Shown: positions 9,467 to 18,773, counted from the stretch's first letter. The stretch: 36,886 nt of DNA from an uncultured Clostridia bacterium (GCA_947623955.1 CANQIP010000014.1:1-36886), one strand, 5' to 3'. Notes: a model not told the origin generated them from the letters alone. Numbers and translations: made by a program.

Positions 9467-9539
9467 TCGTAAAAGTCAGTTTTGGTATCGTAAACGTCAC
9501 TCCCGTTTTATTGAGAGGGCATTTGTTTTATGGTATAAT
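9467..9539 (+). promoter_or_regulatory. LytTR-type direct-repeat operator and promoter of the GLUG/cohesin gene
   Basis: Two direct repeats TCGTAAAAGTCA (9467-9478) and TCGTAAACGTCA (9488-9499), 11 of 12 bases identical with a 21-bp period. Eleven bases later is -35 TTGAGA (9511-9516), a 17-bp spacer and extended -10 TGG-TATAAT (9534-9539). Layout and sequence match the operators around 27117, which lie beside the LytTR regulator gene; control by that regulator is inferred. Confidence 0.7.
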
Positions 9540-9628
9540 TACATTGAATATTATACAGCCGCATACTGTCGGAAAGGCTTATGTAGCGGACTGTTTGGGG
9601 ACATTAAAGAGTGACGGAGGAGTGTAAG

Positions 9629-12600
9629 ATGAAAAAAAGAATTGTAAGCTTAACGGTCATATTGTCAATGGCGCTTGCCATGATACCGGCGTTTTCACTG
9701 ACCGCGTCGGCGACCGGCAGCTTTACCGGCGCATCGAGCGGCAACGGAACCGCAAGCAGTCCGTACATTATAGCAAACGCCGCAGATTTCATTGCGTTTC
9801 GTGATTATATAAATATTACTTCGCCTGATGGCGGTAGGGGTCAGTATTTCAGGCTGACAGCCAATATAAACCTCGGCGGCAGAGAAAAGCCGTGGACGCC
9901 GATAGGCAGCGAGGAAAAACCGTTCGAGGGTATGTTTGACGGAATAGGTCGTACGATAAGCGGACTGTATTTGGAGGAAAAAGGAGAAAATCCTGAATTA
10001 ACGGAGTCAGTCGGACTCTTCGGCACTGTTTCGGGCGGCATGATTCAAAATGTCAATATCAGCGACAGCGCTGTTATCGGCACATCTTATGTCGGTATGA
10101 TTGTCGGTCATGCTAAGCAGAGTGCAGTAATAAATCATTGCTCTGTTTCATCGGGAACAGTTTCGGGAGAAATGAATGTCGGCGGTATTGTAGGTTTTTC
10201 AGATGAGTCTGATGTAAAGTTTTGCAGCAACCAATCCGCCGTTTCCGTAAATGTTGAATGTGCGGGCGGCATTGTAGGCTCCGGACGCGATTTCGATATT
10301 ACATCTTGCGACAACAGCGGTACCGTTTCGGGGAAAGGAGACAAAATAGGCGGTATCATAGGAGATTATAACAGCCGCTATAGTGGATTCTGGTTCGTAT
10401 GGGGTTGCCGTAACATGGGCACAGTTACGGGAGTAAACATTGTGGGCGGTATAGCGGGAGAAGCAGTGGGCAATATTCAAGCGTGCCACAACATCAATAC
10501 CGTTTCGGGAAAAGGAAAAGAAATAGGCGGTATCGTCGGAATCGCAAGTACGAGCGATTCCGTATCAGATTGCCATAATACGGGTGAAGTTTCGGGAGAA
10601 ATGAATGTCGGCGGTATAGCGGGAGGTGCACAGTTCAGTGACGTAGAAAGATGCAGCAATGCGGGCAGTATAACAGTCACGGGCAGTATGAATTCGGGAG
10701 GTATCGTAGGTGCGCTTGAAGGCGCAGCAGCAGAGGAATGTTATAACACCGACAGCGTCAGCGGCGAAAACGCCGTCGGTGTGGGCGGTATTGTGGGTGA
10801 GGTAGGCTCACATTGCACAGTAAGCTGCTGCTATAATACCGCCGAGGTGTCCGGCCGCGATTCGGTCGGCGGTATAGCGGGAATCAACTATGTAGACGAG
10901 CACGGTGTGACGAGCTGCTACAATTACGGCAAAGTCAATGCGAGCGACTCTATGAGCGGCGCAATTGTGGGATATGGGGGAGGCAGTACAAATTGTTATT
11001 ACCTTGAGGGTACAGCCGATGCAGGCGATAAGGGTGCAGCCGTAAAAACCGAAAAGGAATTTTATACGCTTGCCTCGGCGCTTAACGCAGGCGGGGACAA
11101 ATGGAATGACTACAGACTGTCGGAGTTCGGCAGACCTCGTCTCGTCAATAACAAAGAAAATTCAAGCGGCGGTATAAGCGGTAACGGTAAGAAGGATGCC
11201 CCGTACCTTATCAAAAGCTTAAAGGATATGGAAGCCGTGAGCGATTACGTGAACACGGGTAACGGAGCGAACGAGTATTTCAAGCTGACAGCCGATATAA
11301 ACCTCGGCGGCAGAGAAAAGCCGTGGACGCCGATAGGCAGCGAGGAAAATCCGTTCAAGGGTACGTTTGACGGCGACGGTCACACGATAAGCGGACTGTA
11401 TACGGACAGTGCGGAGAGTAATAACGTCGGTCTGTTCGGGTACGTCGACGGCGGCACGATAAAAAATCTCGACGTGGACGGCACGGTCACGGGCGGTGAA
11501 AATGTCGGTCTTGCCGCGGGATACTTAAAGAGCGGAACAATCGACAATTGCGCCGCGACGGGCAGAGCTGCCGGAAACAAAAACGCGGGAGGCATTGTCG
11601 GAGCTTCGGAGACCGGCGCGTCTGTAACGTCCTGCTATAATGAGGCTGCTTTGCGCAGCGCCGCCGCCGAATCGGTAGGCGGTATTGTCGGCAATAACGG
11701 CGGCAGCGTCAAAAATTGCTACAATATTTCAAAGTCCGTTACAGGTCAAACGAATTACGGCGGTATCGCCGGCAGCAGCAGCGGTACAATAGAGAGCTGC
11801 TATAATTACGGCGAAATAGAGAAAAAAGAAGAACCGGGCGACAGCGTGTACGGCGCGGTCGTCGGTACAACCACGGGTACGGTCACGAATTGTTTCTACC
11901 TTACCGGCACGTCGGATAAAGGTATCGGCAGCGGCGAAGGCTCGGCGGAAGGAAAAAACGCGGATGGGTTTGCCGCGCTTTCGGCGAAGCTTAACGGCAA
12001 AACCGCAGTGTGGCAGGATTCGCCGTTCCTGAAAAGACCTATACTTTTGTCAAATCCTGAGCACGACGCTGACGGATTGGGTACGAAAGAGGATCCGTAT
12101 ACCATATCTACCGCGGAACATCTCAGAGCTGTGGCTAATTATATTAACACAAGCTCGCAAAGCGGAGATAAAAAGTATTTTAAGCTGGAAAACGATATAG
12201 ATCTCGGCGGCAGCGAAGCCGAGCAATGGGATCCGATAGGCAGGGCAGGCTACGGCGAAAACAATTATTCGTTTAACGGCGAATTCGACGGCTGCGGACA
12301 CGTGATAAGCGGACTGTACATAGACGATGAATGGTGGATGCAGCAAGGCTTGTTCGGTGTTGTCGGAGCTTCGGGTGTGATAAAGAATCTCGGCGTGACA
12401 GGCTATATTAACGGCGGAACTGAGGTCGGCGGTATAGTCGGATATAATGAAGGAAATATAGAGAATTGTTACAGCGCCGTCACCGTAATAAGCCATATTG
12501 ACGAGGAATTCGGTGACACCGACAGTGACGCCGGCGGTGTAGCGGGAAGCAATATCGGTACGATAAGCAATTGCTTTAATATCGGCAGCGTTACCGGAGA

Positions 12601-15600
12601 CGGTAATTATGTCGGCGGCGTGGCAGGCTATTCGCCGAATCTGGTGAAGAATTCGTACAGCGCGGCTAACGTTCAAGGTGTAGACGGCGTCGGCGGCATT
12701 GTGGGTTATACGGCAGGCGGCTCGACAAGCATAACAAATTGCTACAGCTACGGCAGCGTAACAGGCAGTGAAAATGTCGGCGGTATCGTGGGTGAAAACA
12801 CGACGGACGGAAGCGGAAAGACAACCGTGAAAAATTGTTACTACCTCAAAGACACGGCGGAGTACGGCGTAGGCAATGATGAAACCACAAAGGACGGTGC
12901 AGAGATACCGAGCGAACAGACGGCAGCGAAAACGGCGGAGGAATTTAAGACGCTTGCCGAGGCGCTGAATGCAGGCGTTGAAGGAACGTGGGAGGACAGC
13001 GAGTTTTTGGGCAGACCTATACTTATTGCCGTTTCCGAAATTGTCGGTGAAGGAACGGCGAACACTCCGTACCTTATACCGTCTTTGTCGGTATTGAAAT
13101 CGGTGCGCGACCATATAAATGTTAACGGCAGCAGCAACGAGCATTTTAAGCTGACGGCGGATATTGATATCGCCGGCAGCGCGGATGATCAATGGGCGCC
13201 GATTGGAACGGAAACCAATAAATTTCAAGGCACGTTTGACGGAGACGGGCATAAAATAAGCGGGCTTTATATAAATACCGAAGACGATATTCAAGGTTTA
13301 TTCGGATATATAGACGAGGCGGGAACGGTTAAAAATCTCGGCGTCAAAGGCTCTGTTACCGCAGGCAGACACGGAGGCGGTATCGCGGGACGCAATAACG
13401 GAACGATAATATGTTGTTATAACGGTGCTAATGTAAAATCCAATACTGAGTATGCATATGTGGGAGGAATTGTCGGAGATAATTCCGGTAAAATAGAGAA
13501 TTGCTATAATACAGGCAGTATTGAGATAGGTGTTAATGGGGCTTATGCAGGCGGTATCGCGGGCGTCGGCGGCACCATAGAAAACTGCTATAATACAAGC
13601 AAAAATATTACGGCAAGCTCAACTCTGTACGCCGGCGCCATTATAGGATACGCAGCAATGGGCTGCAGGGTAACGAATTGTTATTATCTTGAGAAAGAAA
13701 ACTTAAAAGGCGTCGGAAGTTCAAACGATTTCTTGAGTCCGATTGAAAATTTGGAGTCGAAAACGGAGGAGGAGTTTAATTCCGGCGAGGTAACGTGGCT
13801 TTTGCAGAAAGGTCAGACCGCGCCAGATACACAGGTGTGGGGACAGAAGATCGGCGCAGCGGCGGATGAGTACCCCGTGCTGACGGGTGACACGGACGCG
13901 AAGGTGCTGAAGGTTACGTTTGCGACGAATGATAACGAATCATACGCCGCGAAGTATACAAATTCGAACGGCACTGTGGAAATGCCGGAAAAGCCCGTAA
14001 AGGATAATTATACATTTGAAAAGTGGTCGCAAAGTAATGACGCTGCGGGTACGGAATTTAATGAGAAAACCACCGTCAGCGCAGATATGACGGTTCACGC
14101 CGTCGGACGTGATTATTTCGGCGGTGACAGTGACATCACGCTGAATGAGACTTACGGCTACAAAGAGGCGATTACGGCGAATTTGGACGACTATATGAAG
14201 TACGCGAACGAGAGTGTTACGTCCAAGAATAAGTTTACGTACAGTATAGAGAGTGATGAAAATTATACGCAGGCGAAAATAGAAAGCGAGAATACGCTGT
14301 CGGTACCCATAGGACTTGACGCGAATGATTATACGATTAAGGTTAAGGCACATGAAAAAGAGCCGCAGTATTCGCTTATGAGCGTGGAGAGCAACGGCGC
14401 GGAAGATGTGACGCTCACGATTACGGTAAGCATATCAAAAGCCGAGCCGTCCGTAACGAGTGTTCCGACGGCGGCGGATTTGACGTATAACGGCGAAGAG
14501 CAGGAGCTTGTCACGGCAGGTGAAACAGCGGACGGCACAATAGAGTACAGCACGGACGGCGATACATATTCGACGGATATTCCCAAGGGTACAGAAGCGA
14601 AGGAGTACACGGTTTGGTATAAGGTGGTCGGCGACAGTAACCACAACGACAGCGAGCCGCAGCAGGTGGAAAATGTTGAAATAAAGAGGGCGGCGCCAAA
14701 AGTGACTGCGCCGACGGCAAAGGATTTGACGTACACGGGCGAGGCGCAGGAGCTTGTAACGGCGGGTGAAACAGCGGACGGCACAATACAGTACAGCAAG
14801 GACAATGAAAACTATTCAGCCGATATTCCTACGGAAATGAACGCCGGCACGTATTCGGTTTGGTACAAGGTTATAGGCGACAGTAACCATAATGACACGG
14901 AGCCTGTGAAAATTGAAAATATAAATATCGGTAAGGCGGAGCCGATCGCGGTTGTAACGCCGAAGGATTTGACGTACACCGGCGAGGCGCAGGAACTTGT
15001 GACGGGCGAAACAGCGGACGGTACGCTTAAATACGCGACGGACGAAGCGGGCGAATATACGGACGCTGTTCCGACGGGTACCGAGGCGGATACATACACG
15101 GTTTGGTACATGGTTGAGGGCGACAAGAACCACAACAACAGTACGCCGCAGTCTGTGGACGTGACGATTAAAAAAGCAGATTCAACGCTGGCGGTTGACG
15201 GCGGTGAGGTGACATACGGCGATACGATCACGCTTACCGCAGCCGTTGCGAGAGACAATACAAACGATATACGTTTGGCGGCTGTGGATGCGGTAGAGTT
15301 TTATCTCGGCGAAACGCCTCTCGGTTCGGGAACGGTTACATACGACAGCCTGTTTAACGACAGCGGCACGGCGACACTCACAATAACGGCTGACAAGAAA
15401 TTTGAAATCGGCGCAAACACAATCCGCGCGGAGTACGGCGGCAGCGTGAACCTTAACGGCAGTGAAAACAATTCAATCACCGTTACGATGAATAAAAAGC
15501 CGCTGACGTACACGGTGACGGCTGACGGCAAGGTGTATGATGAAAATACATCGGTAAATGTGACGCTGACGCCAACAAATAAGGTCGGTGAAGATAATGT

Positions 15601-17932
15601 AACGCTTACGGCAAAGGGAGCGGTATCGTCCGCGGACGTCGGCAGCTATGACAAAGTTGATTTGACTGAAATAGCCCTTGACGGTGACGACGCAGAGTAT
15701 TACAGCGTTGAAACCGAAAAGAGCGGAGCGGACTTGAAGGATGGGATTGAAATCACAAGAGCGGACGGCATTGCGGCAGTCACTATGGCGGATTACAAGT
15801 GCGGCGACGAAAGCATAAACCCTGTTCCCGCATCGGATACGAACGGTATAAATAACGTCACGTACACGTATTCGGTAAAGGACGCAGACGAGTACGGCGA
15901 GGAAAAGCCGCTGCTTGCGGGCGAGTACACTGTTAAGGCGGTATTCGAGGCGACGAACAATTACAATGAGGTGACCGTGACCGATGATTTTGTAATAACG
16001 CACAACTGGGACGAGTGGACAATTACCGAAGAACCCACGCAGACAATGGGCGGCATGGCGGAGCGTGATTGCCTGAGCGCGGATAACGATGCACCCGACA
16101 GGTATGCGCTGCCAAATTTGACGGATGCTTCGGTGTGGACAAAGGGCACATACATGAGACCTACTCCCGACAGGGAAGGCTCGCAGGAGTACACGTCCGA
16201 ATACGGCACTGTTACCGAAATCATACCGCAGCTTGTTGTAACGGAAATACGCGTGAAAAACAACCCCGTGGACACAACGGTCACGGAGAGTATGGTGCTC
16301 GACGTGACGGGACTTGAGGTCGAAGCCGTGTATTCGGACAATTCAACGGCTGACGTTACGCACGACTGTAAGCTGAGCTACGACACCTCCGCGGTTGGAA
16401 CGCAGACGGTAACGGTCGAATACGGCGGCAAGACGGCGGCGTTTAATATTACGGTCGCGGCAAAAGAGCTTACAGGAATTACGATTACAAAGAAACCCGA
16501 TAAACGCCTTTACAATAAGGGTGACAGCCTTGACACAGCGGGTATGGTCGTAACTGCGTCGTACAATAACGGCACGGAAGCGCAAATCACGGACTACACC
16601 ACACAAGGATATTCGCCGCAGACGGTAGGAACGCAGACCGTTGCCGTTTCATACGGCGGTTTTACGGCTGAATTTACGGTGACGGTTGAGGAAGTAACGG
16701 CTCCGAGCGGCACAGTGCCGACGCCGGTAATAGAAACAAGCGGTTTTTACGGCGGTAAGACGGTGACGCTTACGTGCGCGGCAGCGGATGCGAGGATTTA
16801 TTATACAACGGACGGCTCCGCTCCTACAAGCGCGTCAACGCTTTATACCGAGCCGCTCACGGTAACGGCAACGACAGTGATTAAGGCGATAGCCGTTAAG
16901 GACGGTATGGAGCCGAGTCGAGCTGCAAGCGGTAAAGTATCGGTGTCAAAAACCGACGCTATCGTGCCGAGCATTGAGGCGGGCGAGGTTGAAGCGGGTA
17001 CGCTCGTAACGCTCCGGAGCGCGTCGAGCGGCGCGGAAATATTCTACACGATCGACGGCACTGCCCCGACGACGGAGAGCGCGCGTTATGGCGGCGCGAT
17101 AACGGTAACGGAAGAGATGACGATTAAGGCGATAGCCGTTAAAAACGGTTACGCGGCAAGCGACGTCTGCGAGTTGAGCTACACCGTTAAGGAGCGCGAG
17201 CCGAACACGGCTAATCTTTCGGTCGGCTCCGCAGTCGGCAAGGCGGGCGATACGGTTTACGTGCCGATATATATAACGGCTGACGGCGATATAACCGATT
17301 ACCGTTTCACGCTGACATTTGACAGCACAAAGCTCGCTTACGCGTCGGTTTCATCGACTGACGGAGCGGCAGGGAATATATTCACTTCGCTCGGTGAAAA
17401 TGCCGTTACTGTACTGTATAGAGGCAGCAGTGAGGTAAAGAGCGGCGAGGTGTGCCGCGTGGGATTTAAGGCGCTTGACGGTGCGGCTGACGGTGAGTAC
17501 ACGTTAGCGGTGAGCGGCGCGGAAATCTCTGTCGGAAACATGTACTGCGGCGTGACAAGCGCGAACGGCAAGGTCACTCTCTCAACTCCCGACATAAAGG
17601 TGTCAGCCGACGCTGTGTTTACCGATAGCGATGGAAACGAGGTTGACATGGACAGCATGAGCGGCGAGGTTGACGCGAGCTTGACGATTGACGAAGTTGA
17701 GGGTACGGACGGCGAACAGCCGATGATAGCGAATATACTCCTCGCGGTATACGACAGAAGCGGTGCGCTTGCGGCACTGAATGTAATGGAAACCGATTTG
17801 TCGGACACGAGCTTCGTATTCCAAAAGACGATAAGCATACCCGCAAACGTTTCGGTCGGCTCGATTAAAATGATGATATGGAACGGACTTAGCGATATGT
17901 CGCCGCTCACGGCGGCAAGTAAAATGCTGTAA
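9629..17932 (+). CDS. Secreted giant GLUG-repeat protein with Ig-like, MBG, chitobiase-C and cohesin-like domains
   Basis: About 2767 aa. ATG 9629 is preferred over the in-frame GTG 9611 because GGAGGAG (9616-9622) sits 6 bases before it and a clean signal peptide follows (MKKRIV...TASA, about 28 aa). Residues about 38-1400 hold four blocks, each opening with a segment like TANINLGG...WTPIG...FDG and followed by GLUG motifs (GGIVG...CYNTG). Then come an InlB-like repeat (about 1425-1490), three MBG-like repeats (1613-1850), an Ig domain, a YDG-like domain (about 1956), two Big_3 domains (2202-2360), two chitobiase/hexosaminidase C-terminal-type domains (2369-2520), a cohesin-like domain (2526-2654) and a C-terminal Ig-like domain ending MMIWNGLSDMSPL. 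No SLH, LPXTG or transmembrane anchor is seen, so attachment may be through another protein. Function is likely adhesion or scaffolding; no catalytic domain recognised. Confidence 0.9.
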   Translation: MKKRIVSLTVILSMALAMIPAFSLTASATGSFTGASSGNGTASSPYIIANAADFIAFRDYINITSPDGGRGQYFRLTANINLGGREKPWTPIGSEEKPFEGMFDGIGRTISGLYLEEKGENPELTESVGLFGTVSGGMIQNVNISDSAVIGTSYVGMIVGHAKQSAVINHCSVSSGTVSGEMNVGGIVGFSDESDVKFCSNQSAVSVNVECAGGIVGSGRDFDITSCDNSGTVSGKGDKIGGIIGDYNSRYSGFWFVWGCRNMGTVTGVNIVGGIAGEAVGNIQACHNINTVSGKGKEIGGIVGIASTSDSVSDCHNTGEVSGEMNVGGIAGGAQFSDVERCSNAGSITVTGSMNSGGIVGALEGAAAEECYNTDSVSGENAVGVGGIVGEVGSHCTVSCCYNTAEVSGRDSVGGIAGINYVDEHGVTSCYNYGKVNASDSMSGAIVGYGGGSTNCYYLEGTADAGDKGAAVKTEKEFYTLASALNAGGDKWNDYRLSEFGRPRLVNNKENSSGGISGNGKKDAPYLIKSLKDMEAVSDYVNTGNGANEYFKLTADINLGGREKPWTPIGSEENPFKGTFDGDGHTISGLYTDSAESNNVGLFGYVDGGTIKNLDVDGTVTGGENVGLAAGYLKSGTIDNCAATGRAAGNKNAGGIVGASETGASVTSCYNEAALRSAAAESVGGIVGNNGGSVKNCYNISKSVTGQTNYGGIAGSSSGTIESCYNYGEIEKKEEPGDSVYGAVVGTTTGTVTNCFYLTGTSDKGIGSGEGSAEGKNADGFAALSAKLNGKTAVWQDSPFLKRPILLSNPEHDADGLGTKEDPYTISTAEHLRAVANYINTSSQSGDKKYFKLENDIDLGGSEAEQWDPIGRAGYGENNYSFNGEFDGCGHVISGLYIDDEWWMQQGLFGVVGASGVIKNLGVTGYINGGTEVGGIVGYNEGNIENCYSAVTVISHIDEEFGDTDSDAGGVAGSNIGTISNCFNIGSVTGDGNYVGGVAGYSPNLVKNSYSAANVQGVDGVGGIVGYTAGGSTSITNCYSYGSVTGSENVGGIVGENTTDGSGKTTVKNCYYLKDTAEYGVGNDETTKDGAEIPSEQTAAKTAEEFKTLAEALNAGVEGTWEDSEFLGRPILIAVSEIVGEGTANTPYLIPSLSVLKSVRDHINVNGSSNEHFKLTADIDIAGSADDQWAPIGTETNKFQGTFDGDGHKISGLYINTEDDIQGLFGYIDEAGTVKNLGVKGSVTAGRHGGGIAGRNNGTIICCYNGANVKSNTEYAYVGGIVGDNSGKIENCYNTGSIEIGVNGAYAGGIAGVGGTIENCYNTSKNITASSTLYAGAIIGYAAMGCRVTNCYYLEKENLKGVGSSNDFLSPIENLESKTEEEFNSGEVTWLLQKGQTAPDTQVWGQKIGAAADEYPVLTGDTDAKVLKVTFATNDNESYAAKYTNSNGTVEMPEKPVKDNYTFEKWSQSNDAAGTEFNEKTTVSADMTVHAVGRDYFGGDSDITLNETYGYKEAITANLDDYMKYANESVTSKNKFTYSIESDENYTQAKIESENTLSVPIGLDANDYTIKVKAHEKEPQYSLMSVESNGAEDVTLTITVSISKAEPSVTSVPTAADLTYNGEEQELVTAGETADGTIEYSTDGDTYSTDIPKGTEAKEYTVWYKVVGDSNHNDSEPQQVENVEIKRAAPKVTAPTAKDLTYTGEAQELVTAGETADGTIQYSKDNENYSADIPTEMNAGTYSVWYKVIGDSNHNDTEPVKIENINIGKAEPIAVVTPKDLTYTGEAQELVTGETADGTLKYATDEAGEYTDAVPTGTEADTYTVWYMVEGDKNHNNSTPQSVDVTIKKADSTLAVDGGEVTYGDTITLTAAVARDNTNDIRLAAVDAVEFYLGETPLGSGTVTYDSLFNDSGTATLTITADKKFEIGANTIRAEYGGSVNLNGSENNSITVTMNKKPLTYTVTADGKVYDENTSVNVTLTPTNKVGEDNVTLTAKGAVSSADVGSYDKVDLTEIALDGDDAEYYSVETEKSGADLKDGIEITRADGIAAVTMADYKCGDESINPVPASDTNGINNVTYTYSVKDADEYGEEKPLLAGEYTVKAVFEATNNYNEVTVTDDFVITHNWDEWTITEEPTQTMGGMAERDCLSADNDAPDRYALPNLTDASVWTKGTYMRPTPDREGSQEYTSEYGTVTEIIPQLVVTEIRVKNNPVDTTVTESMVLDVTGLEVEAVYSDNSTADVTHDCKLSYDTSAVGTQTVTVEYGGKTAAFNITVAAKELTGITITKKPDKRLYNKGDSLDTAGMVVTASYNNGTEAQITDYTTQGYSPQTVGTQTVAVSYGGFTAEFTVTVEEVTAPSGTVPTPVIETSGFYGGKTVTLTCAAADARIYYTTDGSAPTSASTLYTEPLTVTATTVIKAIAVKDGMEPSRAASGKVSVSKTDAIVPSIEAGEVEAGTLVTLRSASSGAEIFYTIDGTAPTTESARYGGAITVTEEMTIKAIAVKNGYAASDVCELSYTVKEREPNTANLSVGSAVGKAGDTVYVPIYITADGDITDYRFTLTFDSTKLAYASVSSTDGAAGNIFTSLGENAVTVLYRGSSEVKSGEVCRVGFKALDGAADGEYTLAVSGAEISVGNMYCGVTSANGKVTLSTPDIKVSADAVFTDSDGNEVDMDSMSGEVDASLTIDEVEGTDGEQPMIANILLAVYDRSGALAALNVMETDLSDTSFVFQKTISIPANVSVGSIKMMIWNGLSDMSPLTAASKML
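9853..9942 (+). repeat. Near-identical 90-bp repeat, copy 1
   Basis: This segment codes the TANINLGGREKPWTPIGSEE block opener and matches 11284-11373 with only 4 differences in 90 bases, although the sequences around both copies have diverged. The copies are 1431 bases (477 codons) apart. Confidence 0.85.
11284..11373 (+). repeat. Near-identical 90-bp repeat, copy 2
   Basis: Second copy of the block-opening segment of the GLUG protein, matching 9853-9942. Three of the four differences change an amino acid. Confidence 0.85.
14467..15180 (+). repeat. Three tandem MBG-like repeats in the GLUG protein
   Basis: Units starting near 14467, 14712 and 14958 each contain DLTYxGExQELVTxGETADGT and a closing YTVWYxVxGDxNHN. 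The first two are about 245 bases apart. The third unit has an in-frame loss of one codon (ELVTGE for ELVTAGE). Unequal copies at both DNA and protein level suggest recent expansion. Confidence 0.85.
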
Positions 17933-17935
17933 AAC

Positions 17936-17969
17936 AAAAATCCGCCCGCTGTATGCGGGCGGATTTTTT
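17936..17969. terminator. Bidirectional rho-independent terminator
   Basis: AAAAATCCGCCCGC, a 5-base loop, and GCGGGCGGATTTTTT form a long G/C-rich stem with A- and T-runs on the two sides. It separates the convergent GLUG gene and the stalk-protein gene ending at 17986. Confidence 0.92.
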
Positions 17970-17985
17970 ATAAGGTAATTATTTT

Positions 17986-18723
17986 TCAATTCAAACCGTT
18001 TGCATCACGTATTGTCTGTAAATCTGCTTCTGTGGGTTCTTGAACAGACATATCTGCCCAACTGCCATATAACCAAATCCAATTTTTATCCTCAGACAAC
18101 TGATACTCAAATGTACCCTCTGTTGTCGGCTCTGAAGTCATAGCCATCCATTCTGAACCCCAATGACCCTCTCCTGTTAATTTATTGACATAATAATGAG
18201 CATTTATAACAGATTTACCCGTTGAGTCTTTGAAGTCTGTCAAACCGGAAAAGACCTTATATGCTTCAACTCTTCTATTACCACCTGTTGGAACTTCCAA
18301 ACCGAGATCCGGCGCAACGCCCTGTTCTTCACCTAAAATGCCATGTACCCCTTTTTTCAGCACTACCGCCGTACCGTCCGCTTTTATAACGGTGTCGCCT
18401 TCTCTCGCAAATCTTCTTTGCGATACCTCGCCCTCGTGGATTATAATCGGGTCATCGTCGTTTGCCGTTTCCGACGGCTCGGCTTGCGTACTTATGGTAA
18501 TTGTATTATTCACAAAATCTACAGTAAATCCGCCTACGGCATCGGCTGCGTCTCGGAGTTTAAAGTATGTGCTGTCGTTTATGTTATAGCCTTCGATTGA
18601 CTTAGAAACGCCGTCAACCTTAACCGGGAACGGGTTCGCCGTAACGGCATACTCAACCGCAAATCCCGTCAGCGCGGAACAGATAATGCCGCCTATTACG
18701 AAACCTAAAATAAACTTTTTCAT
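17986..18723 (-). CDS. Secreted stalk-domain (copper amine oxidase N-like) protein
   Basis: 245 aa from the ATG at 18723; longer in-frame readings are rejected because the GGAAGGGGG ribosome binding site and a signal peptide (MKKFILGFVIGG...FAVEYA) belong to this start. Residues about 33-80 form the stalk domain named after the copper amine oxidase N-terminus (VKVDGVSKSIEGYNI...FKLRDAADAVGG...ITIST), which is a structural surface module in Clostridia and does not imply amine oxidase activity. The remaining about 160 residues, with YYVNKLTGEGHWGSEW, are not recognised. It is a possible distant paralogue of the gene at 34616-35320. Function unknown. Confidence 0.85.
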   Translation of the reverse strand: MKKFILGFVIGGIICSALTGFAVEYAVTANPFPVKVDGVSKSIEGYNINDSTYFKLRDAADAVGGFTVDFVNNTITISTQAEPSETANDDDPIIIHEGEVSQRRFAREGDTVIKADGTAVVLKKGVHGILGEEQGVAPDLGLEVPTGGNRRVEAYKVFSGLTDFKDSTGKSVINAHYYVNKLTGEGHWGSEWMAMTSEPTTEGTFEYQLSEDKNWIWLYGSWADMSVQEPTEADLQTIRDANGLN

Positions 18724-18763
18724 AAAAAATCCCCCTTCCGATATATTATACATCAGAAGGGGG
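18724..18763 (-). terminator. Terminator-like hairpin overlapping promoter and ribosome binding site
   Basis: On the minus strand CCCCCTTC (18756-18763) pairs with GAAGGGGG (18731-18738); a U-G pair and GAT/ATC extend it to a 12-bp stem with a 9-base loop, and ATTTTTT follows. It can stop transcripts of the SLH protein/peptide operon. The loop contains the -10 box of the next gene, and the 3' arm is its ribosome binding site. Confidence 0.7.
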
Positions 18764-18773
18764 AAAAAATCAA
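18745..18773 (-). promoter_or_regulatory. Sigma-A promoter of the stalk-protein gene
   Basis: Minus-strand -35 TTGATT (18768-18773), 17-bp spacer, -10 TATAAT (18745-18750). The start would be near 18738, so the promoter's own transcript lacks the left arm of the hairpin and its ribosome binding site stays free. Confidence 0.75.

Noticed and set aside
9546-9628. Possible riboswitch in the leader of the GLUG gene
   Set aside because: The 83-base leader has short pairings but none of the conserved cores of the riboswitch classes I know (for example cyclic-di-GMP types).
12050-13294. Long open frame (414 codons) on the minus strand inside the GLUG gene
   Set aside because: It lies fully antisense to a well-supported repeat protein, has no ribosome binding site, and its sequence only mirrors the GLUG codon pattern.
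9740-13750. Regular repeats that could suggest CRISPR or satellite DNA
   Set aside because: They are in-frame GLUG protein repeats with variable spacing and diverged DNA, not identical repeats with unique spacers.
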